The notes below the pieces were generated by a model. It was given only the letters and a program-made list of their open reading frames with translations. It searched no databases and was not told where the DNA came from. A stretch of 64,000 bases of DNA from positions 1 to 64,000 of the IMG/VR virus record IMGVR_UViG_3300044825_001572; one strand, given 5' to 3'. The stretch is from a virus. The position numbers were made by a program, and so were the translations under genes. Shown here one piece after another: positions 39,201-47,992 of the stretch; position 1 is the first letter of the stretch; the number at the start of each line of letters is the position of its first letter.

Positions 39201-40748
39201 TATACTTTGATTTAATGAACCAGTGGTTCTTTCAACAAATGATAGATAATAAGTTTGATTAGTATTAACCCTATCAATTGTAGTTACAGAAGTAGCGGAA
39301 CCTACATTCACGCCAGAAGCAGAACCCCATACTGGAGAACTAGAGCTACCTTTAGATAGTAAGACTTGACCATCAGTTCCAGCATTCCCATTTAAATTTA
39401 AAGTTCCAGTTAAATTTATATTTCCATTGACATCTAAATTATATCTTGCTACAGTAGTTCCAATACCAACTGAAGATGCAATACTTACTGTAGAACCACT
39501 ACTAATAAAGAAATTATTTACTGTAGTAATTCCAGTTACTGTTAAGTTTCTTGATGTGGTTAATCCAGTAACACCTAAAGAACTTAAAGTAGAAATTCCA
39601 GATACTTGTAAATCTCTAGCTGTTGTTAATCCAGTAACTCCTAAAGTTCCTAATGTAGTAATTCCAGTTACTGTTAAGTTTCTTGATGTGGTTAATCCAG
39701 TAACACCTAAAGTTTCTAATGTAGTAATTCCAGTTACTCTTAAATCTCTTGAAGTTGTTAATCCGGAAACTCCAATATTTTGTTGAAATGTTGCAATTCC
39801 TGTAACATTTAAATCATTAAATGTATTTGGAGCATTTGCAATCGCAGTTTCAATTGTTGCAGTGGTAACTGCATCTAAAGAAGCAATATTTTGAAGTTGT
39901 CTTGAACTGCTGATAACTTGAGTAGTACCAATATTTAAAGTCTGAGATGAAATTGAAGTTCTAGATACTAAACTATTTACAGTAGCAACTCCACTAATGT
40001 TTGTAGTCCCTCTTACATCTAAAGTTGCTATTGGTAATGTAGTTCCAATTCCTACTGCATCTTCAGTAATTTTAAATACAATTGTAGTATCGTTTATAGT
40101 AAATCTATCAACTTCAAAAGCATTAGTTTTTATTGAATTAGCTGTTATTGCAGATCCTACAACTAAGTTATTTGAAATATTAGCATTCCCTAGTACATCT
40201 AATCTCTGCTTAGGTTGTGTGCTACCTACACCAACATTATTATTGGATGAATTAAATATAAAAGTATTTGAACCTTGTATCAGACCATTAGAATCCTTAT
40301 AGGCTACAGAACCAGTTTGTCCGGAAACTAAAGATACGTCAGTAACTGTAATATCTACATCTGCTCTATCACTACCTACACCAATAACTGTAACACCAGC
40401 ACCAGTAAAATTAAGTTTGAAGATACTTAATTCATTAGTATTGGGGGCGAGATTACCATTTTGATAAACTGAAATTGCCCCAGGTTGTACTACACCACCT
40501 GCAATAATATTTGCTTTTTGAGTCCAATATCTCTTTCCTGAACCTGAGGCATCACTGACTAAAATATATGGGTCTCCAGCTCCTATGGGAAAAGGGTTTG
40601 CACCAACAGAAGATACCCCTACAAGAGGATCTCCTAAGTCGGGTTCAGCTTGGTCTAACCCTAAAAATTCATATCTATCAGAAGTAATTCCAGATTGTGG
40701 TCTTTTTTTTACTCTTTTACTTTGATAGCTTGGATTTGGATTCGCCAT
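36210..40748 (-). CDS. Giant GAGY-repeat structural protein, 1512 aa
   Basis: N-terminus MANPNPSYQSKRVKKRPQSG and RYEFLGLDQAEPDLGDPLVG probably attaches to the virion. Residues about 300-430 contain LGVTGLTTSRNLTVTGITTL repeats. The cassette YWNVVTQADVGYGASQVPLN is at about 605-640. Residues about 760-1380 hold over a dozen repeats of 35-45 residues with the core 'ITN(P/S)G(A/F)GY...P.V.(F/I)..P.G(I/V)GT', each probably a small beta hairpin pair. The last 70 residues match the end of the 938-aa fibre. Late promoter upstream at 40768. A fibre or a sheath-like decoration are both possible. Confidence 0.8.
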   Translation of the reverse strand: MANPNPSYQSKRVKKRPQSGITSDRYEFLGLDQAEPDLGDPLVGVSSVGANPFPIGAGDPYILVSDASGSGKRYWTQKANIIAGGVVQPGAISVYQNGNLAPNTNELSIFKLNFTGAGVTVIGVGSDRADVDITVTDVSLVSGQTGSVAYKDSNGLIQGSNTFIFNSSNNNVGVGSTQPKQRLDVLGNANISNNLVVGSAITANSIKTNAFEVDRFTINDTTIVFKITEDAVGIGTTLPIATLDVRGTTNISGVATVNSLVSRTSISSQTLNIGTTQVISSSRQLQNIASLDAVTTATIETAIANAPNTFNDLNVTGIATFQQNIGVSGLTTSRDLRVTGITTLETLGVTGLTTSRNLTVTGITTLGTLGVTGLTTARDLQVSGISTLSSLGVTGLTTSRNLTVTGITTVNNFFISSGSTVSIASSVGIGTTVARYNLDVNGNINLTGTLNLNGNAGTDGQVLLSKGSSSSPVWGSASGVNVGSATSVTTIDRVNTNQTYYLSFVERTTGSLNQSILLDSDNLAYNPSTNSLGIGTTSPTANLNVSGSTLLNGRSIFSGITTIRDTLDINASGIRYVPTTGRLGIGTTNPGSTLAIGGTITEEFAGQYWNVVTQADVGYGASQVPLNQYLGQLAFLDEYLPPQFRNTEVVTTSTSAVTLDSLDCGFERSARYNIQITCNGQLIGSGTSSSSRSISNLSQGQDYVSGSYTNIELLTTSGSGNDARANLTVEPETSLTLTAIQDGNFAFQNDVSSLNVNKPILFNQAIPPTAAENSRLTSINITNTGFGYTNFPTVNISAPTNNPPISGVSGIGSTATAQVATMCITDFRITQAGIHTEIPTVTFNAPIGVGTTATGRIGFGISTIVVTNSGFNYSFIPTVSVPGNNVGTAATARVNRLFATNIRIDGTGFGYAGTSGPNYPTITIQSPTGVGTTATAVVNTLSISTHFSIPNPGAGYTRPPILTVGSPAGIGTTATIGCNLGIVTFTNILPGSGYTIAPTLTVSPSPTNFVGRVGMGVSGTGILISGGGGYDSNPSVSFSPVGGIGTGAQGTAQINVSGQVESISITNPGFGYTVPPIIVFTGGTPETVAVATITQMFLTDIQVLNVGFGVTTVSSVFLSPSGGLGNGASASAVMGIGTVFVNEFGSGYTSNPSISVTAVDGITGAGGMVNSLGLGVTSSNITITNPGAGYTFIPSVTFSSPTGIGTSTRGSVGVGISEILVTNPGAGYSVSIPSVSFSGGVPGDTGSGVGAAVSTIIVTNVVITNSGAGYTQFDLAQSGIATFSPSGTTGIVGFGVSTITVTSTGIGYTTAQSAVVTITAPVSGIGSTARASASLGFPGILPGPGYGVTTQIYYIAEIPTASTLKLSTRPGIGTLTSSNVANVSFASSNPIVLAGGKITNVSVVSPGSGYTSGSIISVNNTFDNGNVGSGFSFNPITVNNFQVSDVMLLQSVGSGNTAADYMEYSTVANEEILGTFSANIVEGSNPQYSANLQFTPTYRNNTIKISRDRFTV

Positions 40749-40767
40749 TTCTTATATCTTATAATCT

Positions 40768-40775
40768 TATTTATT
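40768..40775 (-). promoter_or_regulatory. Late promoter AATAAATA
   Basis: Minus strand AATAAATA overlapping the stop of the 118-aa gene, 20 bases before the ATG at 40748. Confidence 0.6.
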
Positions 40776-41130
40776 ATTGGTTTGAAGTTTCAAGAATGGA
40801 AGTTAGGAACTTTAGATCCGTTGATGAACTACCATTAATTGTAATGAAATCATCAGTTTCTAAAACCAATTTTCCTGGTAATAAATTGGCGGTGTCATTT
40901 CCTGGGATAGCAAAGTCTTTTAAAATTTCAGTGGTGACTGTTCCAACTCCAGAAACATTTCTATTATGATAAAAACTAATCGTCTGAGTATTTGAACCAA
41001 TATTAGAACATTGTGCTAATAGAAATACACCAACGTATCCAACAGGCGCCCTATAGATTTCTTCAGTTGTGACCCCTACAACTTTTGTTACCGTTCTAAA
41101 ATTATTGACTGCGGCTGCTGCTACTGCCAT
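40774..41130 (-). CDS. Small virion protein, 118 aa
   Basis: Starts MAVAAAAVNNFRTVTKVVGV; then beta strands YRAPVGYVGVFLLAQCSNIG and TISFYHNRNVSG, ending DLKFLTSILETSNQ. The 'YTAP.GY..V.L.AQ..N....T..V.......' plan is that of small phage structural or decoration proteins. AAGGAGG lies eight bases before the ATG: a very strong ribosome-binding site, suggesting many copies. Fifteen bases after the 1734-aa gene. Confidence 0.75.
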   Translation of the reverse strand: MAVAAAAVNNFRTVTKVVGVTTEEIYRAPVGYVGVFLLAQCSNIGSNTQTISFYHNRNVSGVGTVTTEILKDFAIPGNDTANLLPGKLVLETDDFITINGSSSTDLKFLTSILETSNQ

Positions 41131-41145
41131 TTATAAAAATCCTCC

Positions 41146-44100
41146 TTATTCTGATAGAGCGAGAATGAATGGGGTCATAGTTGTAAAGAGTGCTTTTGTG
41201 AAGTCTCTTCCTGAAATTTGACCTGTTGCCTGATTAATAATTACACCATCACCAATTTTGAAGTTTCCTGCCTGATCTGTTGATGTATATACCACTATAC
41301 CACCATTTTCTTGAACTACTTCATTTTCAGGAACTACAACACCACCTAACGCTGGCTTTGCTTTATTTATATCATTACCAGAACCAACCCATTCAAATGA
41401 ATGTGAAGATGTAATTTGTAAGCTTACTCTAGAGAAATATACGGTAGTTCCTGCGCTGACTTCATTATTAAGATTTTGTAATAGAGAAATTGTAGAAATT
41501 CCAGAAGATGGGAGAGTTGCACTATCAACTTTATAATAAATTGGTTGCATTCTAGAAACTCTTGCAGTTGCTTGAGTTCCAGATGATGGAGGAGCAATCT
41601 CAATAGTTGGTGGCTTTCTATATTGTGTTCCAGAATTTACTATAGTTATTGCAACTACTCTACCATTTTCTATAGTAGTAGTAGCCTGGGCAGTAATTCC
41701 ATTTTGTCCTTCTGGAGTAGTAATAGTTACTCTTGGAGCTGCAGTATAGCCAGATCCACCATCAATTACCTCAATTGTATCTACAAAATATAGTAGTTCT
41801 CCAAAATAACATACTTGACCATCATATGGTCTATAATCACCAACACCAGATACTACAACTTCGTTAGTTTTTTCTGGTGCTGTTGTAAATGCAACTCCAG
41901 TTGATCTATAGATTGATTTAGTACCAGCATCACCAACACCATCTGCAACCAGACCTAATCTACCAAAAGAGCTATTAGAGTTTGTAATATCACACTGTCC
42001 ACCAGATCCAGTAAAGACTGCTATATCATCACAAATTGTAAAGATAGAAACTAATTGAGCATATGCACCATTAGTAATAGAAACTCCAATACCACCTTGA
42101 TTGTATTGAGTGTAAGAATCTACACTCATTGTTCCAGTTACACCGATATCATCTTGGTCTCCAAGTTCTGCAGCAAATCCATCAATTTTCATTCCTATTG
42201 ATTTTGGAATAAAGTTTGTGCAGTTTCTTACATATGGACCTTGAGTTATAGGACCAACACCTCTAGAAAATGGTGGAATTACTATACCACCAGAAACATA
42301 AGTATGTGGAATTGTTGATGGTCCTACATTAATAGTAAATGTATCGTTTGCGGTATTTGTTCTATTAATAGCAATACCACCAGAAACATAAGTATGTGGA
42401 ATTGTTGATGGTCCTACATTCACAGTGAATGTTGAGCCGATTGCACTTAGAACTCTAAATTCAAATCCATTATTTCCTGTTGGATATAAATCGGTTGTAA
42501 TTCCACTTCCTGGAGGACAAGAGAATTTTAAGTTTCTAATTTCTACTAATCCATTATACGTCACTCCAATTCCAGGAGCAGTAATTGTAGTAATTCCAGT
42601 GATGTTATCGTAAACTGCTGTAGTGATTGCTACTGGCTTATCGGTTACTATATCAAGTACTCTGAAATCAAATCCATTATTTCCTGTTGGATAAATTGTA
42701 GTTGTTCCAGAACCACTTGGACATGAGAATTCTAATCCACGAATTCTTACTAGATCTCCAGTTTCTATTGATAAACCTTTTGCTCTAATTGTTGTAATTC
42801 CGGTTAAATTATTATAAGTTGCAGTAGTTACGGCAACTGTTCTATCTACTACTACACCTCCACCAACATAAGTATGTGGAAGTGTTGATGGTCCAACATA
42901 AACATCAAATGAGCCATCGTTATTAATATTATTAACAAAGAAGTCATAACCATATCTTCCAGATGGGAACGATTGTGTAGATATTCCTCCTCCAGAATTA
43001 CAACTAAATCTCAAATCTCTCAACTCAATTTGTTCACCTTCTTGTACTTTAAGACCAGGTGCTGTAATTCTAGTTCTTCCGGTTACTTCATCATAAACTG
43101 CAGTAGTAATTCCTAGAGTAGAAGTAAATCCTATTCCAGAATTTCCTGGATATGAAGTTTTTATTCCAACAGAAGTAAATGCGGTTGATCCAAGTCCAAC
43201 AATATTAGTTACAATACCAACACATGAACGAAGTGCTGATACTACGTTGGCGCAACCATTAATTGCATTATTGAATCCAGTTAATGGATCTTTCTGCATT
43301 CCAAGATCTTTAACTTGATACTTATTGTGTGAGTAGCTGGAATATTTTTGGATAAATCCACCAGAAACATATGTGTGTGGTAGTGAAGATTGTCCAACTA
43401 CAACTTCAAAAGTATTATTATTGATAACTTTAAGGACGTTAAAGATATAACCAAAAGCTCCGCTAGGATAAGTTACAATTCCAGGACCAGATGGACAAGT
43501 AAATCCTATTCCAGTAATTTTAACTGCATCATCTTTAATTAGTCCATGATTTGTAGCAGTAATTGTAGTTATTCCAGTAAATTGATTATATTGAGCATTA
43601 CTTACTGTAGTACCTAGTCCTACTGGATACCCACCCCAAGTAACATTATTAATAATTGCTCTTGCAACATTAAATGAATAGTCAACAGAAGCTACAGTTT
43701 GAGTTACTTCACCAGGATTCTTGAGTATTTGAGGAATTAGATTCCAATTATCATCGTAATAAGACTTACCGGCATCTACTGAACGTGAATTACCACCTCT
43801 TGTGATATCATGGATGATACACTTCCAAATACTCTTGATATCATCTGCACAATCTTGACTTTCTAATGTTACACCATATCTAATGCTTGGAAGACTAGAA
43901 GTATTTCCAGCTGCTATTGCAGATGTAATAATTCCTACTAATTGAGATATTGTAGTTCCAACTGCAACACATCCACCAGGGACTGTAATTACTGAAGGAT
44001 TAAAAGTTTGTGAAATGCTACCAACTCCAGACTGATATGAAGTAGTTGGTCCAACATTATTAATTACTGAATAAGCTATTCCTACAGCATAATTTAAAGT

Positions 44101-46350
44101 TTGAATTGTAGCCTGACTTACCCCAACTCCAGTAATGTGTAAAAGATTGCCCGAAGGACCAAAGTATGATAGTGCTGCACCTATTGATTTTCTATTACTG
44201 TTTGCCTTTAGATCATATGAAATAGCTCTGAAAATATCCTTAATATCATCAGCACAATCACTAGTTGTTCCTGGAGCAGGTACAGTAAAGTTTAGTCCTG
44301 ATGGTGAGGTTAAAAATCCAACTGCTTCTGCAGCAATAAAGTTTATATTACTATCAATCAGTCTAGCAGCATCTTGCTCTCTATGATTACCGGCAAATCC
44401 ACTAAATCCACTAGTTAAGAACCCGACAGTCTCATTTGCAATATAATCAAGGTTCAATCTAATCATTCTTGCAGCATCAAAATATCTATCAACTGCAACA
44501 CCTTCTAAAGTTTGAAGTGCTACTACTGCAGCACCATCGGTCATATCTGGACCAATAAAGCTCATATCAGTAATATGACAGCCATTATTAACGTGGAATA
44601 AGTCTAGATATGGATACCTAGGAGTTACTACACAGTTTCTTAGTTCTGTACCTTCTATTGAAACTGTTTTCTTAAGTACAATTGGATTTTCTTCTACGTA
44701 AACTCCAGGATATACTTTAATAGTATCTCCAAATACTGCTATCTTTGCAGCAGCTTTAATAGTTTTCTTAGCGTTATTTTCACTTAAACCACTATTATTA
44801 TCATTACCATTTTGGGTTACAAAAATGGTTTTTCCAGTTGGTCTGTAAGCCTCTATTTCTACTACACCCTTTCCATTTATTGGCTTAACATTTACACCAA
44901 TTCCAGCAGTTATTTGAGTTACAATTCCGGTTAGTGCTACACCATCACCAATAAATGCGGAAGCGATAATAGTATCTGCAGTAACATCAGCAAGGTTAGA
45001 TACTCCAGAAACATCTAATTGAGTAACGGAAGCTATTCCACCCCTAACATCAATAGCTGTAGAAGCTATACCAGTTACATTACCTATTAGTCTATTAGCA
45101 TTTATATTACCACCTACACTTAATGCATTCGTGTTTGGATTATAAGTTAATCCTGGAGTATCAACTCTTAAATCTGCTACTCCATCAGTTTGGGTAGTTA
45201 TGACTAGATTATAGGTAGCATTTTCATTAGTAGTTTGGACCCCAACGCTTACAACTTCGTCAGGATTCTTCCAAGATGCTGGACTTGTTGAACCACCAGA
45301 AACTAGAACTTGGCCGGGAATTCCTGATGATTGTAAAGCTTCTCTAGTGAATACTAATGAACGAACTTCACTACCGCTAACGAGATGATTTGGACTAACT
45401 CTAATACTATTAATTCCAACACTTATAATTCTAGTATTATTAAATATCCTTAATTGAGGAGAATCTACTACAAAATCTCCTATTTGTAATAATGAGGTAT
45501 TGACTCCAATAAAAGAACTTGAATTTAACGTTCCAGTATCAGTTTTTACTCCAGTTGGTGCTGTATATGTAAATAACCTATTACTTAATGCTATATCACC
45601 TATAACATCTAAAGCATAATTTGGTGAAGTTGTATTAATACCAAATCTTCCAGTTGATGGAATATAAGTTAGGCTACTACCAATAGAAACATTAGTGTAA
45701 CCTGTTCCTGTAGTAAATGTAGGATAAACTACTCTAGATGTACTAGATAGACTTACATTTATATTATTAGAATTTGTAGAAACTCCGGAAATAACCGCAT
45801 ATGAAGATATACCAGCATTTGTGGAATACCCTGCTATATTTGCATACGAGGATGAACCAGTAATACTTATATCGTAAGTTCCTGGAATAATAGTAGCAAC
45901 TGATGTAGCTGTACCAGTAATGCTAATGTTATAAACACCAGTTAATCTATCTGCACTAATAATTCCTTCATTAATATTTGCAGCATTCTGTAAGTAATTA
46001 GCTGTCTGTGCAGTTCCAGTTACATCAATATTATAAGATCCATTTAGGACATTTTGTGGAATTGTTCCATTAATTATACCATCAGCATCAGCAGTTCTAG
46101 CATAATCTACTTCAATTGGATAATATCCAGAGAGTCTTTGAGAACTAATAGTTCCAGCTAATATATTAGCACCATTTAATAGAGTATTAGAATAATCTGC
46201 AATTCCTTCAAGATTACCCACAAATTTTTGTGATGTAATAGTAGTAGCACCTACAATACTACTATTTTGTAAATTAAGATTATCACCAGCAGCTAATTCT
46301 TCAATTCTATTTGTCTGTGAATTAGCTATAAGCGGGTATCTATCAGCCAT
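41146..46350 (-). CDS. Giant virion protein with beta-helix and tandem modules, 1734 aa
   Basis: N-terminus MADRYPLIANSQTNRIEELA is typical of cyanophage structural proteins. Residues about 505-620 look like a pectate-lyase-type right-handed beta-helix (KTIFVTQNGNDNNSGLSENN, TIKVYPGVYVEENPIVLKKT). Around 620-920 are duplicated helical blocks (DCADDIKDIFRAI and DCADDIKSIWKCI). Around 940-1370 lie four 65-85-residue modules with the signatures 'TG.T(T/R)I.A', '(I/L).F(S/T)C.(S/P)G.G' and 'GPSTIPHTYVSGG'. The end (KIGDGVIINQATGQISGRDF) is also of virion type. Probably a baseplate-associated fibre. Late promoter at 46382. Confidence 0.8.
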   Translation of the reverse strand: MADRYPLIANSQTNRIEELAAGDNLNLQNSSIVGATTITSQKFVGNLEGIADYSNTLLNGANILAGTISSQRLSGYYPIEVDYARTADADGIINGTIPQNVLNGSYNIDVTGTAQTANYLQNAANINEGIISADRLTGVYNISITGTATSVATIIPGTYDISITGSSSYANIAGYSTNAGISSYAVISGVSTNSNNINVSLSSTSRVVYPTFTTGTGYTNVSIGSSLTYIPSTGRFGINTTSPNYALDVIGDIALSNRLFTYTAPTGVKTDTGTLNSSSFIGVNTSLLQIGDFVVDSPQLRIFNNTRIISVGINSIRVSPNHLVSGSEVRSLVFTREALQSSGIPGQVLVSGGSTSPASWKNPDEVVSVGVQTTNENATYNLVITTQTDGVADLRVDTPGLTYNPNTNALSVGGNINANRLIGNVTGIASTAIDVRGGIASVTQLDVSGVSNLADVTADTIIASAFIGDGVALTGIVTQITAGIGVNVKPINGKGVVEIEAYRPTGKTIFVTQNGNDNNSGLSENNAKKTIKAAAKIAVFGDTIKVYPGVYVEENPIVLKKTVSIEGTELRNCVVTPRYPYLDLFHVNNGCHITDMSFIGPDMTDGAAVVALQTLEGVAVDRYFDAARMIRLNLDYIANETVGFLTSGFSGFAGNHREQDAARLIDSNINFIAAEAVGFLTSPSGLNFTVPAPGTTSDCADDIKDIFRAISYDLKANSNRKSIGAALSYFGPSGNLLHITGVGVSQATIQTLNYAVGIAYSVINNVGPTTSYQSGVGSISQTFNPSVITVPGGCVAVGTTISQLVGIITSAIAAGNTSSLPSIRYGVTLESQDCADDIKSIWKCIIHDITRGGNSRSVDAGKSYYDDNWNLIPQILKNPGEVTQTVASVDYSFNVARAIINNVTWGGYPVGLGTTVSNAQYNQFTGITTITATNHGLIKDDAVKITGIGFTCPSGPGIVTYPSGAFGYIFNVLKVINNNTFEVVVGQSSLPHTYVSGGFIQKYSSYSHNKYQVKDLGMQKDPLTGFNNAINGCANVVSALRSCVGIVTNIVGLGSTAFTSVGIKTSYPGNSGIGFTSTLGITTAVYDEVTGRTRITAPGLKVQEGEQIELRDLRFSCNSGGGISTQSFPSGRYGYDFFVNNINNDGSFDVYVGPSTLPHTYVGGGVVVDRTVAVTTATYNNLTGITTIRAKGLSIETGDLVRIRGLEFSCPSGSGTTTIYPTGNNGFDFRVLDIVTDKPVAITTAVYDNITGITTITAPGIGVTYNGLVEIRNLKFSCPPGSGITTDLYPTGNNGFEFRVLSAIGSTFTVNVGPSTIPHTYVSGGIAINRTNTANDTFTINVGPSTIPHTYVSGGIVIPPFSRGVGPITQGPYVRNCTNFIPKSIGMKIDGFAAELGDQDDIGVTGTMSVDSYTQYNQGGIGVSITNGAYAQLVSIFTICDDIAVFTGSGGQCDITNSNSSFGRLGLVADGVGDAGTKSIYRSTGVAFTTAPEKTNEVVVSGVGDYRPYDGQVCYFGELLYFVDTIEVIDGGSGYTAAPRVTITTPEGQNGITAQATTTIENGRVVAITIVNSGTQYRKPPTIEIAPPSSGTQATARVSRMQPIYYKVDSATLPSSGISTISLLQNLNNEVSAGTTVYFSRVSLQITSSHSFEWVGSGNDINKAKPALGGVVVPENEVVQENGGIVVYTSTDQAGNFKIGDGVIINQATGQISGRDFTKALFTTMTPFILALSE
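42284..42420. repeat. 47-bp direct repeat in the 1734-aa gene
   Basis: Identical copies at 42284-42330 and 42374-42420, encoding VGPSTIPHTYVSGG. The first copy belongs to a partial module left by a duplication of the C-terminal third of a module. Confidence 0.85.
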
Positions 46351-46381
46351 TACTTATGATTGATTACTTTTTGTTCTTAAG

Positions 46382-46389
46382 ATATTTAG
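46382..46389 (-). promoter_or_regulatory. Late-promoter match CTAAATAT
   Basis: Minus strand CTAAATAT overlapping the TAA stop (46386-46388) of the 534-aa gene, 32 bases before the ATG at 46350. Confidence 0.5.
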
Positions 46390-47990
46390 TTACTTTCATA
46401 TGGACTAAAATCAATATTATCTAATGTAGAAATATCAGATTCTAATCTTTTTATTTCTTCAGTTATACTACCAAGAGCTTGTAGTATCGACCAAGCTTGT
46501 AATTCTTTTCTATCTCTATCTCTTCTTAAGGTTTTTGTTGCATTAATAATAGGTTCAATTTGAGATTGATATTGTGCTATTACATTATTTAAATCTTCTA
46601 TTGCATTATCAATATTCTGTTGTAATTGATTACATAAAGTTCCAGTTGGATCTATTCCAGGAAATCTTGATGTAGTTCCTAGAGATATTGGATTACTAGA
46701 TGATGTAATGGCTACAGTTCCTTCTGGAGCTATTGTACTGGTACAAGATATAGATGGAAATGCTCCAGAACACTTAATTATGCTAGGCCATAGTAAAGTT
46801 CCAATATAATATTCAACTTTTCCACCTCCTACTAAAGGTTCTGGATTAATTTGAGTATTTGTTGAACTATCGAAATAAGAACTACTTGGGCTCCAAGTTT
46901 GAGTTTGACTTGAATTTCCAGAAATATCTAAAAATATACTGTGACCTATACCGACTGTAGATGAATTAATAACACCAATGTTTAATGGCTCTAATGGATT
47001 TTGTAAATAGTCAAAATTTGTATCAATATCTCCAATTCGTAGTACCGTGAAAGTATTATTTGTAGTAGAAGCCAGAGATACAGTAGAAATAAATGCTGCT
47101 GAATATGTTGTAATAATTCCAACAGTAAATATATTTTCAATAGTACCTATTGGCGCAGCATCATTCAATATTAAACTATTACACGGGACTTCCGTAGTTT
47201 CATATTCACCAGTTCCATTTAAAAATGTTACTGGGAATGTAGTAGTACCAAAACCAACAATTGTAGTAGTTATAATACCTACACATTCAAAACTCATTCC
47301 TGTATTAACTCCTATAGTGGAAATTCCCGGACCATAATGAGCGAAAATTGTAGAGCCAGTAGATATTCCTCCACCTAAAGTCGTAACAATACCAACAGCG
47401 TTTATTGTACCAAACCCCACAAATTTAGGAAGATTTGTTGGGGAGAATATTGTAGGATTGGAAATACTATCAACAATTATATCATCAGGTTGAATATTTT
47501 GAGTTAATTGAGAATTATTATCCAATATTGCAATAGCTGTACTACCAACAGATGTTGAACCTGAAAATGTAGTAATAATATTTGAACCATAATCACGATT
47601 TAATGGCTTTTGATAATATTTTAATCCACGATATGGGGTAAAAGAATATGTATTAGAATTTTTCTTAACTTCATATTTGTAATATCTATTAATACTACCT
47701 CCAAACAAAGTATATGATGGAGGTTCCCAAGCATCAACTAATACCCAAGCTAAATCGCTTCTACATCCAGAAGAAATTCTAGCATCATATGCCTGTTTTA
47801 TTGGGGGAATTTTTTCGTTGATAATATTGATAATCCTTAAAGCATCACTATCAATTTTTGATATTAAATTATCTTCTTTATCAATATTAACATCTATTAA
47901 TGTTAATTGATTTAAAAGTGCATCTCTTTGAGTTTTTTTACTTATTAATTCTAATTGAAGTTCTGATATTATTTCTCTAGATATAGTCAT
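46386..47990 (-). CDS. Virion structural protein with coiled-coil ends, 534 aa
   Basis: Residues 1-75 are a coiled coil (REIISELQLELISKKTQRDA). The middle is beta-rich with many GIxT and TVGIITT segments, beginning at GCRSDLAWVLVDAWEPPSYT. Residues about 460-534 form a second coiled coil (QNIDNAIEDLNNVIAQYQSQ). Coiled coil - beta body - coiled coil fits a trimeric tail or baseplate protein. No precise T4 counterpart recognised; by position near the spike genes it is probably a baseplate or fibre connector. Confidence 0.75.
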   Translation of the reverse strand: MTISREIISELQLELISKKTQRDALLNQLTLIDVNIDKEDNLISKIDSDALRIINIINEKIPPIKQAYDARISSGCRSDLAWVLVDAWEPPSYTLFGGSINRYYKYEVKKNSNTYSFTPYRGLKYYQKPLNRDYGSNIITTFSGSTSVGSTAIAILDNNSQLTQNIQPDDIIVDSISNPTIFSPTNLPKFVGFGTINAVGIVTTLGGGISTGSTIFAHYGPGISTIGVNTGMSFECVGIITTTIVGFGTTTFPVTFLNGTGEYETTEVPCNSLILNDAAPIGTIENIFTVGIITTYSAAFISTVSLASTTNNTFTVLRIGDIDTNFDYLQNPLEPLNIGVINSSTVGIGHSIFLDISGNSSQTQTWSPSSSYFDSSTNTQINPEPLVGGGKVEYYIGTLLWPSIIKCSGAFPSISCTSTIAPEGTVAITSSSNPISLGTTSRFPGIDPTGTLCNQLQQNIDNAIEDLNNVIAQYQSQIEPIINATKTLRRDRDRKELQAWSILQALGSITEEIKRLESDISTLDNIDFSPYESN

Positions 47991-47992
47991 TG

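Noticed and set aside
11339-40302. Many plus-strand open frames inside the fibre genes (for example 12543-12836, 25046-25255, 31839-32201, 39427-39786)
   Set aside because: They are antisense to repeat-rich, Thr/Ser/Gly/Val-coding fibre genes, are themselves low-complexity Val/Pro/Thr strings, and lack ribosome-binding sites.
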